Shown here piece by piece: positions 1-6,216 of a stretch of DNA of 17,555 nucleotides. Where the stretch lies: positions 1-17,555 of the forward strand of contig DASRUN010000057.1 of assembly GCA_035655435.1 (NCBI GenBank), in the 5' to 3' direction. Both the position numbers and the translations under genes were made by a program. Under the pieces are notes generated by a model. That model saw only the letters and a list, made by a program, of their open reading frames with translations. It had not been told where the DNA came from and searched no databases. The DNA is from UBA493 sp035655435 (GTDB taxonomy: Archaea > Iainarchaeota > Iainarchaeia > Iainarchaeales > Iainarchaeaceae). Position 1 is the stretch's first letter; each line of letters starts with the position of its first letter.

Positions 1-95
1 CTAACAACAAGATCGGCTTTTTCCGCCAAAAAATCGGTTATTTTCCCCTTTCCCTCATCCCCGAATTGGGATCCAATTACAACAGTTCCGGCCAT
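1..95 (-). CDS. purA: Adenylosuccinate synthetase, N-terminal fragment cut by the window edge
   Basis: Only the first 31 codons are in the window; the gene continues beyond base 1. The reverse-strand reading begins MAGTVVIGSQFGDEGKGK, the N-terminal GTP-binding/catalytic signature of PurA (family form GxQWGDEGKGK, here with Phe for Trp). The Asp and the two Lys of the loop, which bind IMP and GTP in the family, are present. PurA joins IMP and aspartate using GTP to make adenylosuccinate, the substrate that PurB cleaves to AMP. The ATG at 95-93 places this motif where family members have it. The gene is divergent from purE and probably shares the palindromic TATA box at 126-133. Identity is nearly certain; whether the rest of the gene is intact cannot be seen. 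Confidence 0.9.
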   Translation of the reverse strand, partial: MAGTVVIGSQFGDEGKGKITDFLAEKADLVV

Positions 96-125
96 TTTTT
101 CCCCTAGTATAATTCGAATGGTCTT

Positions 126-133
126 TTTATAAA
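126..133. promoter_or_regulatory. Palindromic TATA box shared by divergent purA and purE
   Basis: TTTATAAA reads the same on both strands. It sits 31 nt from the purA start (leftward) and 34 nt from the purE TTG (rightward), so one box could position transcription in both directions with leaders of roughly 10 nt. No second convincing TATA box lies in the 71-bp spacer. Assigning it to both genes is inference. Confidence 0.5.
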
Positions 134-166
134 GAAATCCATGCACAATGCTATTGGTGGGCTGCA

Positions 167-949
167 TTGACTGATGTAATGATTGTTTTTGGTTCGGCTT
201 CTGATAAGGACACTTATCTTCCGCTCGTGGATTCGGTAAAAAAAGCCGGGCTTTCTTATGAATTCAAAGTTCTGAGCGCGCACAAAACTCCTCGCGAATT
301 AAGACAGGCTGTTGCGGATACAAATGCTTCGATTTTTATTGCTGGCGCAGGACTTGCGGCCGCGCTTCCTGGAGTTGTTGCCGCGGAACAATTGCGCCCC
401 GTAATTGGTTTGCCTTGCGAAGCTGCTTTTTCCGGACTTGATTCTTTTTTGAGTTCTTCGCAAATGCCTCCCGATATTCCTGTTATTGCTGTGGGCGTTG
501 GAAAAGCCGCGCGCGCGGTTGATTTGTGCATTGATTATTTGCACGGCATGAATGAAATTGTTCTCGTGAAAAAGGATTCCGGTTTGGAAAAAAAGTATTT
601 TGAAAAATGCAAATCCTTTATGGAGGAAAATAAAATTCCTTTTGCAATCGGAGTTGCTTCGAAGAAAACCGATCATTCAAAAGTTTACATCGAGTTTACA
701 GAATTAGGAAAAAAGTTCAAGGAAAACCAGAACACTATTATTCGTGTTCTTGTGAAAGAAAAAACCGATAAAAAAGATTCTTTGAAATTTTTTGACCAAC
801 TCCAGGATTCTTATTCCGTTGCACTTAATTCGTACAAAAATGCTGCAATTGCAGCGCTCCAACTCATGAATGTGAGAGGGAGACAAAACGACCTGCTTTC
901 TACTATAAGGAGAAAAGCAGCACAAAAGGTTTTGGATTCAAACGATTAA
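167..949 (+). CDS. purE: PurE (N5-CAIR mutase / AIR carboxylase family) with a degenerate second PurE copy at the C-terminus
   Basis: PurE makes CAIR, the PurC substrate, in de novo purine synthesis; it acts either on N5-CAIR (mutase) or directly on AIR with CO2. Residues 1-125 are a clear PurE domain: GSASD (9-13), SAHKTP (37-42, with the catalytic His), AGAGLAAALPG (59-69) and SQMPPDIPV (98-106). The His normally found before LPG is Ala here. At 260 aa it is about 100 residues longer than usual. Residues 128-260 resemble PurE again: IVLV near 131, a KIPFAIGVAS stretch like the segment before SAHRTP, and KNAAIAALQLM (224-234) like the family's C-terminal helix. The GSxSD and SAH motifs are lost in this copy. 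The TTG start at 167 is chosen because GGTGG (156-160) lies 6 nt upstream and because the first strand needs the preceding residues; ATG at 179 would truncate it. Confidence 0.9.
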   Translation: MTDVMIVFGSASDKDTYLPLVDSVKKAGLSYEFKVLSAHKTPRELRQAVADTNASIFIAGAGLAAALPGVVAAEQLRPVIGLPCEAAFSGLDSFLSSSQMPPDIPVIAVGVGKAARAVDLCIDYLHGMNEIVLVKKDSGLEKKYFEKCKSFMEENKIPFAIGVASKKTDHSKVYIEFTELGKKFKENQNTIIRVLVKEKTDKKDSLKFFDQLQDSYSVALNSYKNAAIAALQLMNVRGRQNDLLSTIRRKAAQKVLDSND

Positions 950-1004
950 GCTGCGAGAATGATTTAAAAAGTAATTCTTAATCAATTAATTCGGTGATTT
1001 TTGA

Positions 1005-1970
1005 ATGGGTTCCGTGAAAAACTTGACTGTCCTAAAAGAGCCAACTGTGGACAAAATGGGACAAGGTGTTTTCGAGTTTACCGATGATTATAGTGTTTTT
1101 GATTATGGCAAAATGCCGGATACGATTCCGGGAAAAGGCGAAGCACTTTGCAGGCAATCCGCTTACAATTTCAAGGAAATTGCCGAAAAATTCGAGCTGA
1201 AAACCCATTTTAGGAAATTCATAAAACCAAATAAAATGGAAGTTGATTTGGTTCGAGTTTTATATCCACAGAACAAACAAATTTATGAGGAAACAAGAAA
1301 TTATTTAGTTCCTTTGGAAATTATTTTCAGAAATCAATTGCCTGAGGGAAGTTCTGTTTTCAAGCGCCTTGATAGCGGCGAACTTTCTTTGGACGATCTC
1401 GGCCTTGATTCGATTCCAAAACCCGGTTTCAAATTCGAAACCGCTTTTTTGGATGTTTCAACAAAATTAGAGCCCACAGATCGCTATCTTTCCTGGGATG
1501 AGGCATTGGATCTTTCCCAAGTTAATGAAGATCAATTGTACGAAATTAAAGAAGCTGCTTTGAACATTAATGATTTTATTACCGAGAAAGCACAGTCAAT
1601 TGGTTTGGAACATGCAGATGGAAAAGTTGAATTTGCAATTACTCCTAAAAATGAGGTAATGTTGGTTGATGTTCTCGGAACATTGGATGAGGATAGATTT
1701 TTGTGGAATAATATTCATGTTTCAAAACAGGTTGCGAGAGATTATTACAAAATCACTCCTTGGTTTGAAGAGCTCGAAGCAGCAAAAAGCAAAGGCCTTC
1801 CAAAAGAACAGTGGCCGGATCCTAAACCGCTTCCGGTTGATTTGAAAGCAATTATTTCAAACATGTACAAAAGTGTTTGCGAAGCATGGGTTGGAGAAAA
1901 AGTTTTCAAAGCCCCTTCGATTGAAGAAACAATGAATTCTTACTCCGAATTCTTAGAGAAGAACAAATAA
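1005..1970 (+). CDS. purC: SAICAR synthetase (phosphoribosylaminoimidazole-succinocarboxamide synthase)
   Basis: PurC condenses CAIR with aspartate using ATP to give SAICAR, the next substrate of PurB. Visible motifs are DDYSVFDYGKMPDTIPGKG (27-45, glycine-rich ATP-binding start), VPLEIIFRN (102-110), STKLEPTDRYLSWDEA (152-167) and an acidic metal/ATP segment, KVEFAI...VMLVDVLGTLDEDRF (207-232). The length (321 aa) exceeds the compact bacterial enzyme of about 240 aa and is closer to the longer, ADE1-like forms. The ATG at 1005 is preceded by GGTGA (993-997), a good archaeal ribosome site. The 55-bp gap from purE also holds a possible TATA box (TTTAAAAA, 963-970), so the gene may be co-transcribed with purE or have its own promoter. 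No damage is seen. Confidence 0.93.
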   Translation: MGSVKNLTVLKEPTVDKMGQGVFEFTDDYSVFDYGKMPDTIPGKGEALCRQSAYNFKEIAEKFELKTHFRKFIKPNKMEVDLVRVLYPQNKQIYEETRNYLVPLEIIFRNQLPEGSSVFKRLDSGELSLDDLGLDSIPKPGFKFETAFLDVSTKLEPTDRYLSWDEALDLSQVNEDQLYEIKEAALNINDFITEKAQSIGLEHADGKVEFAITPKNEVMLVDVLGTLDEDRFLWNNIHVSKQVARDYYKITPWFEELEAAKSKGLPKEQWPDPKPLPVDLKAIISNMYKSVCEAWVGEKVFKAPSIEETMNSYSEFLEKNK

Positions 1971-2002
1971 ATAGAAGTTCGAATTAATATTTTGTTGATA
2001 TT

Positions 2003-2140
2003 ATGCGTAAACAACCGCCAGCAAAGAAAAAACCTTTTCAGCCTCAGGTTCCCGGTAGAAGTGCTCCTGTTCCGCCTTCTAATCCTTTGCCTCGCGGTAG
2101 GGGTTCAAATCCTTATACCGGAAGACGCGGCAAAAAATAA
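2003..2140 (+). CDS. 45-codon proline/arginine/lysine-rich microprotein of unknown function
   Basis: A short frame between purC and purB encodes 45 residues. It starts MRKQPPAKKKPFQPQVPGR and ends NPYTGRRGKK. It has about ten prolines, many Lys/Arg, several Gly, no acidic residue and no hydrophobic core, so it should be disordered and strongly basic, perhaps binding nucleic acid (inference). An AAATAAATA box (1965-1973, overlapping the purC stop) lies 38 nt before the ATG, close to the spacing at better-supported starts here. An overlapping frame beginning with TTG at 1992 is longer but lacks this promoter spacing and looks like frame-shifted sequence. I do not recognise the family. The strongest argument for coding is the coherent, protein-like composition. 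Confidence 0.5.
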   Translation: MRKQPPAKKKPFQPQVPGRSAPVPPSNPLPRGRGSNPYTGRRGKK

Positions 2141-2169
2141 AATTAACTTTCAAAAATCCAGTCGTAGCC

Positions 2170-2178
2170 TTTTTAAAA
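2170..2178 (+). promoter_or_regulatory. TATA box of purB
   Basis: TTTTTAAAA lies 43 nt before the purB ATG, which predicts a transcript start near 2197-2203 and a leader of about 12 nt. It follows the 45-codon microgene, so purB probably has its own promoter and does not depend only on read-through from purC. Confidence 0.45.
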
Positions 2179-2212
2179 GCTTAAACCCATAAATCTAATA
2201 GGCGTTTTTTTG

Positions 2213-3589
2213 ATGGATCAGTTTGACTTGTTCTCCCCTCTTGATTACCGCTATCTTAACGGTCCGCTGAGAAAGCGTTCTGAAATCTATTTTTCCGAAA
2301 ATGCACGCGTTCACTATCAAGCACTTGTTGAAGTCGCGCTTGTGAAAGCTCTTTCAAAGCAAGGGGTTTGTTCTGCAAAAATTGCAAGCGAAGTAGCAAA
2401 AGCCGCATTGAAAGTAAAAGCTGCGGAAGTTTATGCGGAAGAAGCAAAAATCAAGCACGATGTCCGCGCGCTTGCAAATGTGTTGCGCTCAAAAGTTTCA
2501 AAAGAGGCAAAACCATTCATTCACTTTTCCGCAACTTCATATGATATTGTTGATACTGCCTCAGCTTTGCGCTACAAAAAAGCAGTTCTCGAACTTGTTC
2601 TTCCTGAATTAACGCGCTTATTAAAATTGTGGATTAAAATTGCTTTGCGCGAAAAGAAAACATTGCAAATTGGAAGAACTCACGGCCAGCACGCCGAACC
2701 AATCACTTTTGGTTTTGCAATGTCCTCTTACATAAACAGATTGGGAAAAAGCATTTCAAACATGGAGTGGACAGCAAACAATCTGGAAGGAAAATTCTCC
2801 GGGGCTGTAGGATCTTACAACGCTTCTTCACTTCTCGTGAAAAATCCTCAAAAACTTGAAAAAGACATTATGGCTGACCTGGGGTTGAAAACAGGTTTGC
2901 ATTCCACTCAGGTTGTTGAACCCGAATCCCTAATGGATTTGTTACATTCAACAATGGAAGCTTTTACAGTTCTCGCGAATTTCAGTGATGATATGAGGAA
3001 TTTGCAAAGATCCGAAATTTCCGAAATAATGGAAAGCTTCGGTTCAAAGCAGGTTGGTTCTTCTACAATGCCGCACAAGCGCAATCCGATTAATTTTGAA
3101 AATGTGAAAAGCATGTGGAAGGCATTTGTTCCGCGCGCAATTACATTTTACATGGATGGAATTTCCGAGCATCAAAGAGATCTCACTAATTCCGCCTCGC
3201 AGAGATTTGTCCCGGAATTATTTTTGGCATTGCTAGTTTCCTCCGAGCGCTTGGAAAAAGTATCGCAGAACCTTGTTGTTGATAGAGCCGCAATGAAGAA
3301 AAATTTTGATTCTAGCAGAGAAAATGTTCTCGCTGAACCGCTTTACATTCTTCTTGCAAAGCACGGGCATGAGAATGCGCACGAAGTTGTCCGAGAGTTG
3401 ACAGTTAAAGCTAAACAAAAAAATGTTGCGGTTTTGGAATTGGCAAAAAGTGATAAGGAAATTTCTGAGTATTTAAAAAAGTTTTCCAAAAGCGAACTTT
3501 CTTTTATTGAAAATCCTGAAACTTATATTGGTTTGAGTGCAAAAAAAACAGAGGAAGTCTGTTCTTATTGGAAAAAGCGGTTCAAATGA
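2213..3589 (+). CDS. purB: Adenylosuccinate lyase
   Basis: PurB removes fumarate in two steps of purine synthesis: SAICAR to AICAR, and adenylosuccinate to AMP. It therefore serves the products of both neighbours, PurC and PurA. The 458-aa protein has the fumarase/aspartase superfamily signature GSSTMPHKRNP (282-292, mobile catalytic loop with the active-site Ser), HFSATSYDIVDTA (104-116) and GRTHGQHAEP (154-163, with the conserved His residues). KHDVRAL (81-87) matches the family's first conserved block. Length is normal. A TTG at 2210 is directly before the ATG at 2213; the ATG is preferred because of codon strength and the TATA box at 2170-2178. Nothing looks truncated. Confidence 0.95.
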   Translation: MDQFDLFSPLDYRYLNGPLRKRSEIYFSENARVHYQALVEVALVKALSKQGVCSAKIASEVAKAALKVKAAEVYAEEAKIKHDVRALANVLRSKVSKEAKPFIHFSATSYDIVDTASALRYKKAVLELVLPELTRLLKLWIKIALREKKTLQIGRTHGQHAEPITFGFAMSSYINRLGKSISNMEWTANNLEGKFSGAVGSYNASSLLVKNPQKLEKDIMADLGLKTGLHSTQVVEPESLMDLLHSTMEAFTVLANFSDDMRNLQRSEISEIMESFGSKQVGSSTMPHKRNPINFENVKSMWKAFVPRAITFYMDGISEHQRDLTNSASQRFVPELFLALLVSSERLEKVSQNLVVDRAAMKKNFDSSRENVLAEPLYILLAKHGHENAHEVVRELTVKAKQKNVAVLELAKSDKEISEYLKKFSKSELSFIENPETYIGLSAKKTEEVCSYWKKRFK

Positions 3590-3598
3590 AAGGTTATC

Positions 3599-3606
3599 TT
3601 TAAATA
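3599..3606 (+). promoter_or_regulatory. TATA box of the 88-aa basic orphan
   Basis: TTTAAATA is 36 nt before the ATG at 3635, predicting a leader of only a few nucleotides. The identical octamer recurs at 5001-5008 before another gene with nearly the same spacing, which supports both assignments. Confidence 0.6.
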
Positions 3607-3634
3607 GAACTTTTTTCATTATTTAATAGTTACT

Positions 3635-3901
3635 ATGGCGCGGAAACCAATAATTAAGCGAATTGCTATAATCCCTACTGTAAGAAAAAATCCGCTTGGA
3701 GAACTTGTCCAGGGGACTGAAAAAAATTTGAAACGGGCGGGATTCACTGGGGAAATAATGAAATCTCCTACAAAAGGGCAATTTGTTACGCGTGGGCGAA
3801 GATCCTACACTTTAGACGAAAAACCCTTTGATAAAAGAATTGAAAACTGGGATTCTTATGAAGAGAAAAATAGAAGAAGAAAAGTAAGACGACGTTCATA
3901 A
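3635..3901 (+). CDS. Small basic protein of unknown function inside the purine cluster
   Basis: The 88-aa product starts MARKPIIKRIAIIPTVRKNP and ends in a dense Arg/Lys tail (NRRRKVRRRS). There is one short hydrophobic strand near the N-terminus (RIAIIPTV) and no Cys, signal peptide or membrane span. The charge suggests RNA, DNA or ribosome binding, but I recognise no motif, and it does not match ribosomal protein S8e or other small archaeal ribosomal proteins that I know. It has a clear promoter (TTTAAATA, 36 nt upstream) and ends close before purM, between two purine genes. A role linked to purine synthesis is possible only by position. The reading frame is convincing; the function is unknown. 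Confidence 0.75.
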   Translation: MARKPIIKRIAIIPTVRKNPLGELVQGTEKNLKRAGFTGEIMKSPTKGQFVTRGRRSYTLDEKPFDKRIENWDSYEEKNRRRKVRRRS

Positions 3902-3910
3902 GTTGATGCG

Positions 3911-3920
3911 TTATAATAAA
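3911..3920 (+). promoter_or_regulatory. Candidate TATA box of purM
   Basis: TTATAATAAA begins 34 nt before the ATG at 3945, the spacing typical of leaderless genes in this window. It supports the internal ATG at 3945 over the ATG at 3906 as the purM start. If purM instead begins at 3906, this is coding sequence. Confidence 0.4.
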
Positions 3921-3944
3921 AATCTTCTTAGTTCATATTCTCAT

Positions 3945-4952
3945 ATGTCCTCTTACAAAGATGCAGGCGTTGATATTGATGCCGGCAACAAAAGTGTTGA
4001 ACTGATAAAAAAAGAAGTTAAATCGACTTTTAACGCACAGGTTCTAACCGATCTTGGTTCTTTTGGCGGTGCGTATTCTCTTTCAAAAGCAATGCAAATG
4101 AAAAACCCGGTTCTTGTTTCGACAATGGATGGCGTTGGAACAAAATTGAAAATTGCTTCAGCAATGAATGATTGGACAACAGTTGGAGAGGACATTGTAA
4201 ATCATTGCGCGAATGACATTCTTGCTTTGGGCGCAAAACCTCTTTTCTTTTTGGATTATGTTGCTTCCGATAAAATAATTCCGGGAAATGTTCAAAAAAT
4301 TGTTTCCGGCATGGCAAAGGCCTGCCGCGAAAATGATTGCGCTTTGATTGGAGGAGAAACCGCGGAAATGCCGAACGTTTATTCTCTTGGAGAACACGAT
4401 GTTGTTGGTTGCATGATTGGTTTGGCGGAAAAAAATCGCATGGTTGACGGTTCGAAAATAAAAAAAGGCGATGCAATGATAGGAATTGCTTCAAATGGTT
4501 TGCACACAAACGGCTATTCTCTTGCGAGAAAAGTTTTGTTCGAAAAATCAGGTTTTAAGCCAAGTGATTTTTCAAAAGAGCTCAATTCAACTTTTGGTGC
4601 GGAATTATTGCGCGTGCACAGAAGCTATTCAAAAGTTGTTTTTGCATTAATGGAAAAAATTGAAGTGAAAGGAATTGCCCACATTACAGGAGGCGGTTTG
4701 GCGGAAAATGTTCCGCGCGTTATTCCAAAAGGATTAAAACCGGAATTTGATTTTAAGAGCGTTGATGTTTTGCCAATTTTCAAACTTATTCAATCTCTTG
4801 GAAAAATCGATGAAAAGGAAATGTTCAGGGTTTTCAACATGGGCGTTGGTTTAGTGTTGGTTGTTTCAAAAAAAGATGCCGATTCCACGATCAAGTTTTT
4901 GAATTCAAATAAGGAAAAAGCCCGGTTGTTGGGTTCAATCTCCGAAAAATAA
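3945..4952 (+). CDS. purM: AIR synthetase (phosphoribosylformylglycinamidine cyclo-ligase)
   Basis: PurM closes the imidazole ring, converting FGAM to AIR with ATP; AIR then enters the PurE and PurC steps encoded just upstream. Family motifs are SYKDAGVDIDAGN immediately after the start, MDGVGTK, NDILALGAKPLFFLDY and GGETAEMP, in the usual order, followed by the C-terminal AIRS domain with ITGGGLAENVPR. The product is 335 aa from 3945, a normal size. The frame opens earlier (TTG 3903, ATG 3906), adding a non-conserved stretch (MRYNKNLLSS...). I prefer 3945 because it begins exactly at the family's conserved N-terminus, has a TATA box 34 nt upstream, and 3906 lacks a ribosome site. If 3906 is used, the gene follows the 88-aa orphan by 4 nt, probably translated in tandem with it. 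Confidence 0.93.
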   Translation: MSSYKDAGVDIDAGNKSVELIKKEVKSTFNAQVLTDLGSFGGAYSLSKAMQMKNPVLVSTMDGVGTKLKIASAMNDWTTVGEDIVNHCANDILALGAKPLFFLDYVASDKIIPGNVQKIVSGMAKACRENDCALIGGETAEMPNVYSLGEHDVVGCMIGLAEKNRMVDGSKIKKGDAMIGIASNGLHTNGYSLARKVLFEKSGFKPSDFSKELNSTFGAELLRVHRSYSKVVFALMEKIEVKGIAHITGGGLAENVPRVIPKGLKPEFDFKSVDVLPIFKLIQSLGKIDEKEMFRVFNMGVGLVLVVSKKDADSTIKFLNSNKEKARLLGSISEK

Positions 4953-4970
4953 ACATTTTCCATTGCTGAT

Positions 4971-4986
4971 CTTTTTTGCTTTTTTT
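4971..4986 (+). terminator. Oligo-T terminator after purM
   Basis: Two thymine runs (T6 at 4972-4977 and T7 at 4980-4986) follow the purM stop by about 20 nt with no GC-rich stem. This is the usual form of intrinsic archaeal terminator, and the next gene has its own promoter at 5001. Confidence 0.45.
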
Positions 4987-5000
4987 CAGGGTTAATCACC

Positions 5001-5008
5001 TTTAAATA
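5001..5008 (+). promoter_or_regulatory. TATA box of the tail-anchored protein gene, with a downstream inverted repeat
   Basis: TTTAAATA lies 34 nt before the ATG at 5035. Between box and start is a perfect 7-bp inverted repeat, GTAAAAT (5009-5015) and ATTTTAC (5022-5028), separated by 6 nt. A repeat at this position could be an operator, since a protein bound there would block initiation; this is inference from position alone. Confidence 0.55.
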
Positions 5009-5034
5009 GTAAAATGAAGCTATTTTACCTTGCA

Positions 5035-5811
5035 ATGGCAGATAACATTTTTGATAGGCTGAAAAAGCGATTGCAGCCGGAAAAGCAGGCGGATCAAACA
5101 CAACAAAATCCGGAAGGCGCGCCTTTGGGTGATGTTTTTGGAAAATCAGATCCGGTTTCCACTGAAAAATCAAAAAAAGACAAAACAGAAGAAATTCTTT
5201 CAAAAATAAAAGGTCTTGGAGTAGAAACGCCAATTGCGGAAACTCCTAAACCGCAAATTGTTCAACCTAAAAAAATTGAAGAAAAGAAACCTGGGAAGAT
5301 TTTGGAAGAAAAAAAGCCGGAACCAAAAAAGCCTGAAATAAAAGTGCAGGAAAAAGTTTCTGAAAAACCTATTGCTCCTATTTCCGCTGCTCCAGAAAAA
5401 AAAGCCAGTTTATTTGAATTTTCAAAAAACGAACCTTCAAAAAACGAAAAAAACAACGAGCAAAAAAATCAAAAGCAACAAAGTAAAGATGCTGTTTTGT
5501 TTGAGAAATCCGCGGAAAATGTTGTCGGATCAATTACTGTTATTGACAAGAGCGCGGGCAAAGTTGTTATGGGAGAAACCCGCAGCGGGAAAGCGGGGAA
5601 AAAATATTTTGACAAGCAAGGGGGAGAATTGGAGCTTTACGAGAGGAAAAAAGAAACAGAAGCAATGGTCGCACACGAGCTTTTTGATGACCGTGTTGAA
5701 AAAAAACAGTTCAGAAAATCGGAAAGCAATGCAATGAACATTGCAATTGTAGTGGTTATATTGGTTTCTGTAATAATTTTGGCTGTAATTTGGTTCAATG
5801 TTTTCAAGTGA
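5035..5811 (+). CDS. Lys/Pro/Glu-rich protein with a C-terminal membrane anchor, function unknown
   Basis: The 258-aa product begins MADNIFDRLKKRL, an amphipathic stretch. It continues through a long low-complexity region rich in Lys, Pro, Glu and Gln (about 20-165) that is probably disordered. A more ordered segment follows (about 165-230, containing GSITVIDKSAGKVVMGETR). The last 25 residues (234-258) form one hydrophobic segment after a basic stretch, leaving only a Lys outside. This is a tail-anchored topology: the bulk in the cytoplasm, the C-terminus in the membrane. The start at 5035 is chosen over ATG 5014 because the TATA box at 5001-5008 puts the transcript start after 5014. I recognise no family. 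A membrane-tethered scaffold is only a guess. CutA follows 32 nt later. Confidence 0.75.
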   Translation: MADNIFDRLKKRLQPEKQADQTQQNPEGAPLGDVFGKSDPVSTEKSKKDKTEEILSKIKGLGVETPIAETPKPQIVQPKKIEEKKPGKILEEKKPEPKKPEIKVQEKVSEKPIAPISAAPEKKASLFEFSKNEPSKNEKNNEQKNQKQQSKDAVLFEKSAENVVGSITVIDKSAGKVVMGETRSGKAGKKYFDKQGGELELYERKKETEAMVAHELFDDRVEKKQFRKSESNAMNIAIVVVILVSVIILAVIWFNVFK

Positions 5812-5843
5812 ATTTCCATGAAAACAATGTTTGAGGAAAGCAC

Positions 5844-6149
5844 ATGATCCTTCTCTATATTACTGCGCCATCTTTTTCCGAGGCAAAAAAAATTTCAAAC
5901 GCGCTACTTGAAAAACATTTAATTGCGTGTGCAAATATTGTTCAAAGCACTTCTTTTTATGTGTGGAAAGGCAAAAAAGTTTCTGAAAAAGAATTTATTA
6001 TTTACGCAAAAACCTCGAAAAAACTCGCAAAAAAGGCGGAAAAGCTCGTTAAAAAGCTTCATTCCTACGAATGCCCTTGCATTATTCAAATTCCGGTTTC
6101 TGCGAATAAAGAGTACTCTGCTTGGATTGAAAGCCAAACAAAACCATAA
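5844..6149 (+). CDS. cutA: CutA1-type divalent-cation tolerance protein
   Basis: CutA proteins are small, very stable trimers with a PII-like fold, linked in bacteria to copper and other divalent metal tolerance; their biochemical role remains unclear. The 101-aa product matches in length and motifs: ACANI (28-32), W41 followed by KGKK, SYECPCIIQIPV (74-85) and NKEYSAWI (88-95). The conserved Cys in ACANI and the Tyr/Trp near the C-terminus are present. ATG 5844 has a GAGG ribosome site (5833-5836) 7 nt upstream. The 32-bp gap to the tail-anchored protein gene, with no TATA box, suggests co-transcription. No N-terminal signal is seen, so it should be cytoplasmic. Confidence 0.92.
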   Translation: MILLYITAPSFSEAKKISNALLEKHLIACANIVQSTSFYVWKGKKVSEKEFIIYAKTSKKLAKKAEKLVKKLHSYECPCIIQIPVSANKEYSAWIESQTKP

Positions 6150-6187
6150 GGCAATCAACGATTTTTTGATGGACGTTTAACGTAACC

Positions 6188-6200
6188 TTTATATAATATA
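6188..6200 (+). promoter_or_regulatory. Promoter of the por operon
   Basis: TTTATATAATATA begins 29 nt before the GTG of porG, so transcription should begin at or next to the start codon (leaderless GTG start). It is the strongest TATA-like sequence in the window, in keeping with a central metabolic operon. Confidence 0.6.
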
Positions 6201-6216
6201 TTAACGACTTTTCTTA

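Noticed and set aside
141..170. Nine-codon frame ahead of purE that could be a leader peptide
   Set aside because: It begins before the transcript start expected from the TATA box at 126-133, so it is unlikely to be in the mRNA.
1992..2192. 66-codon frame beginning with TTG between purC and purB
   Set aside because: It overlaps the better-supported 45-codon frame, starts at TTG without promoter spacing or ribosome site, runs through the purB TATA box, and has a composition typical of an out-of-frame reading.
3635..3901. 88-aa basic protein as ribosomal protein S8e or another known small ribosomal protein
   Set aside because: Its sequence lacks the S8e motifs that I know, and it is too short; charge alone is not enough for the call.
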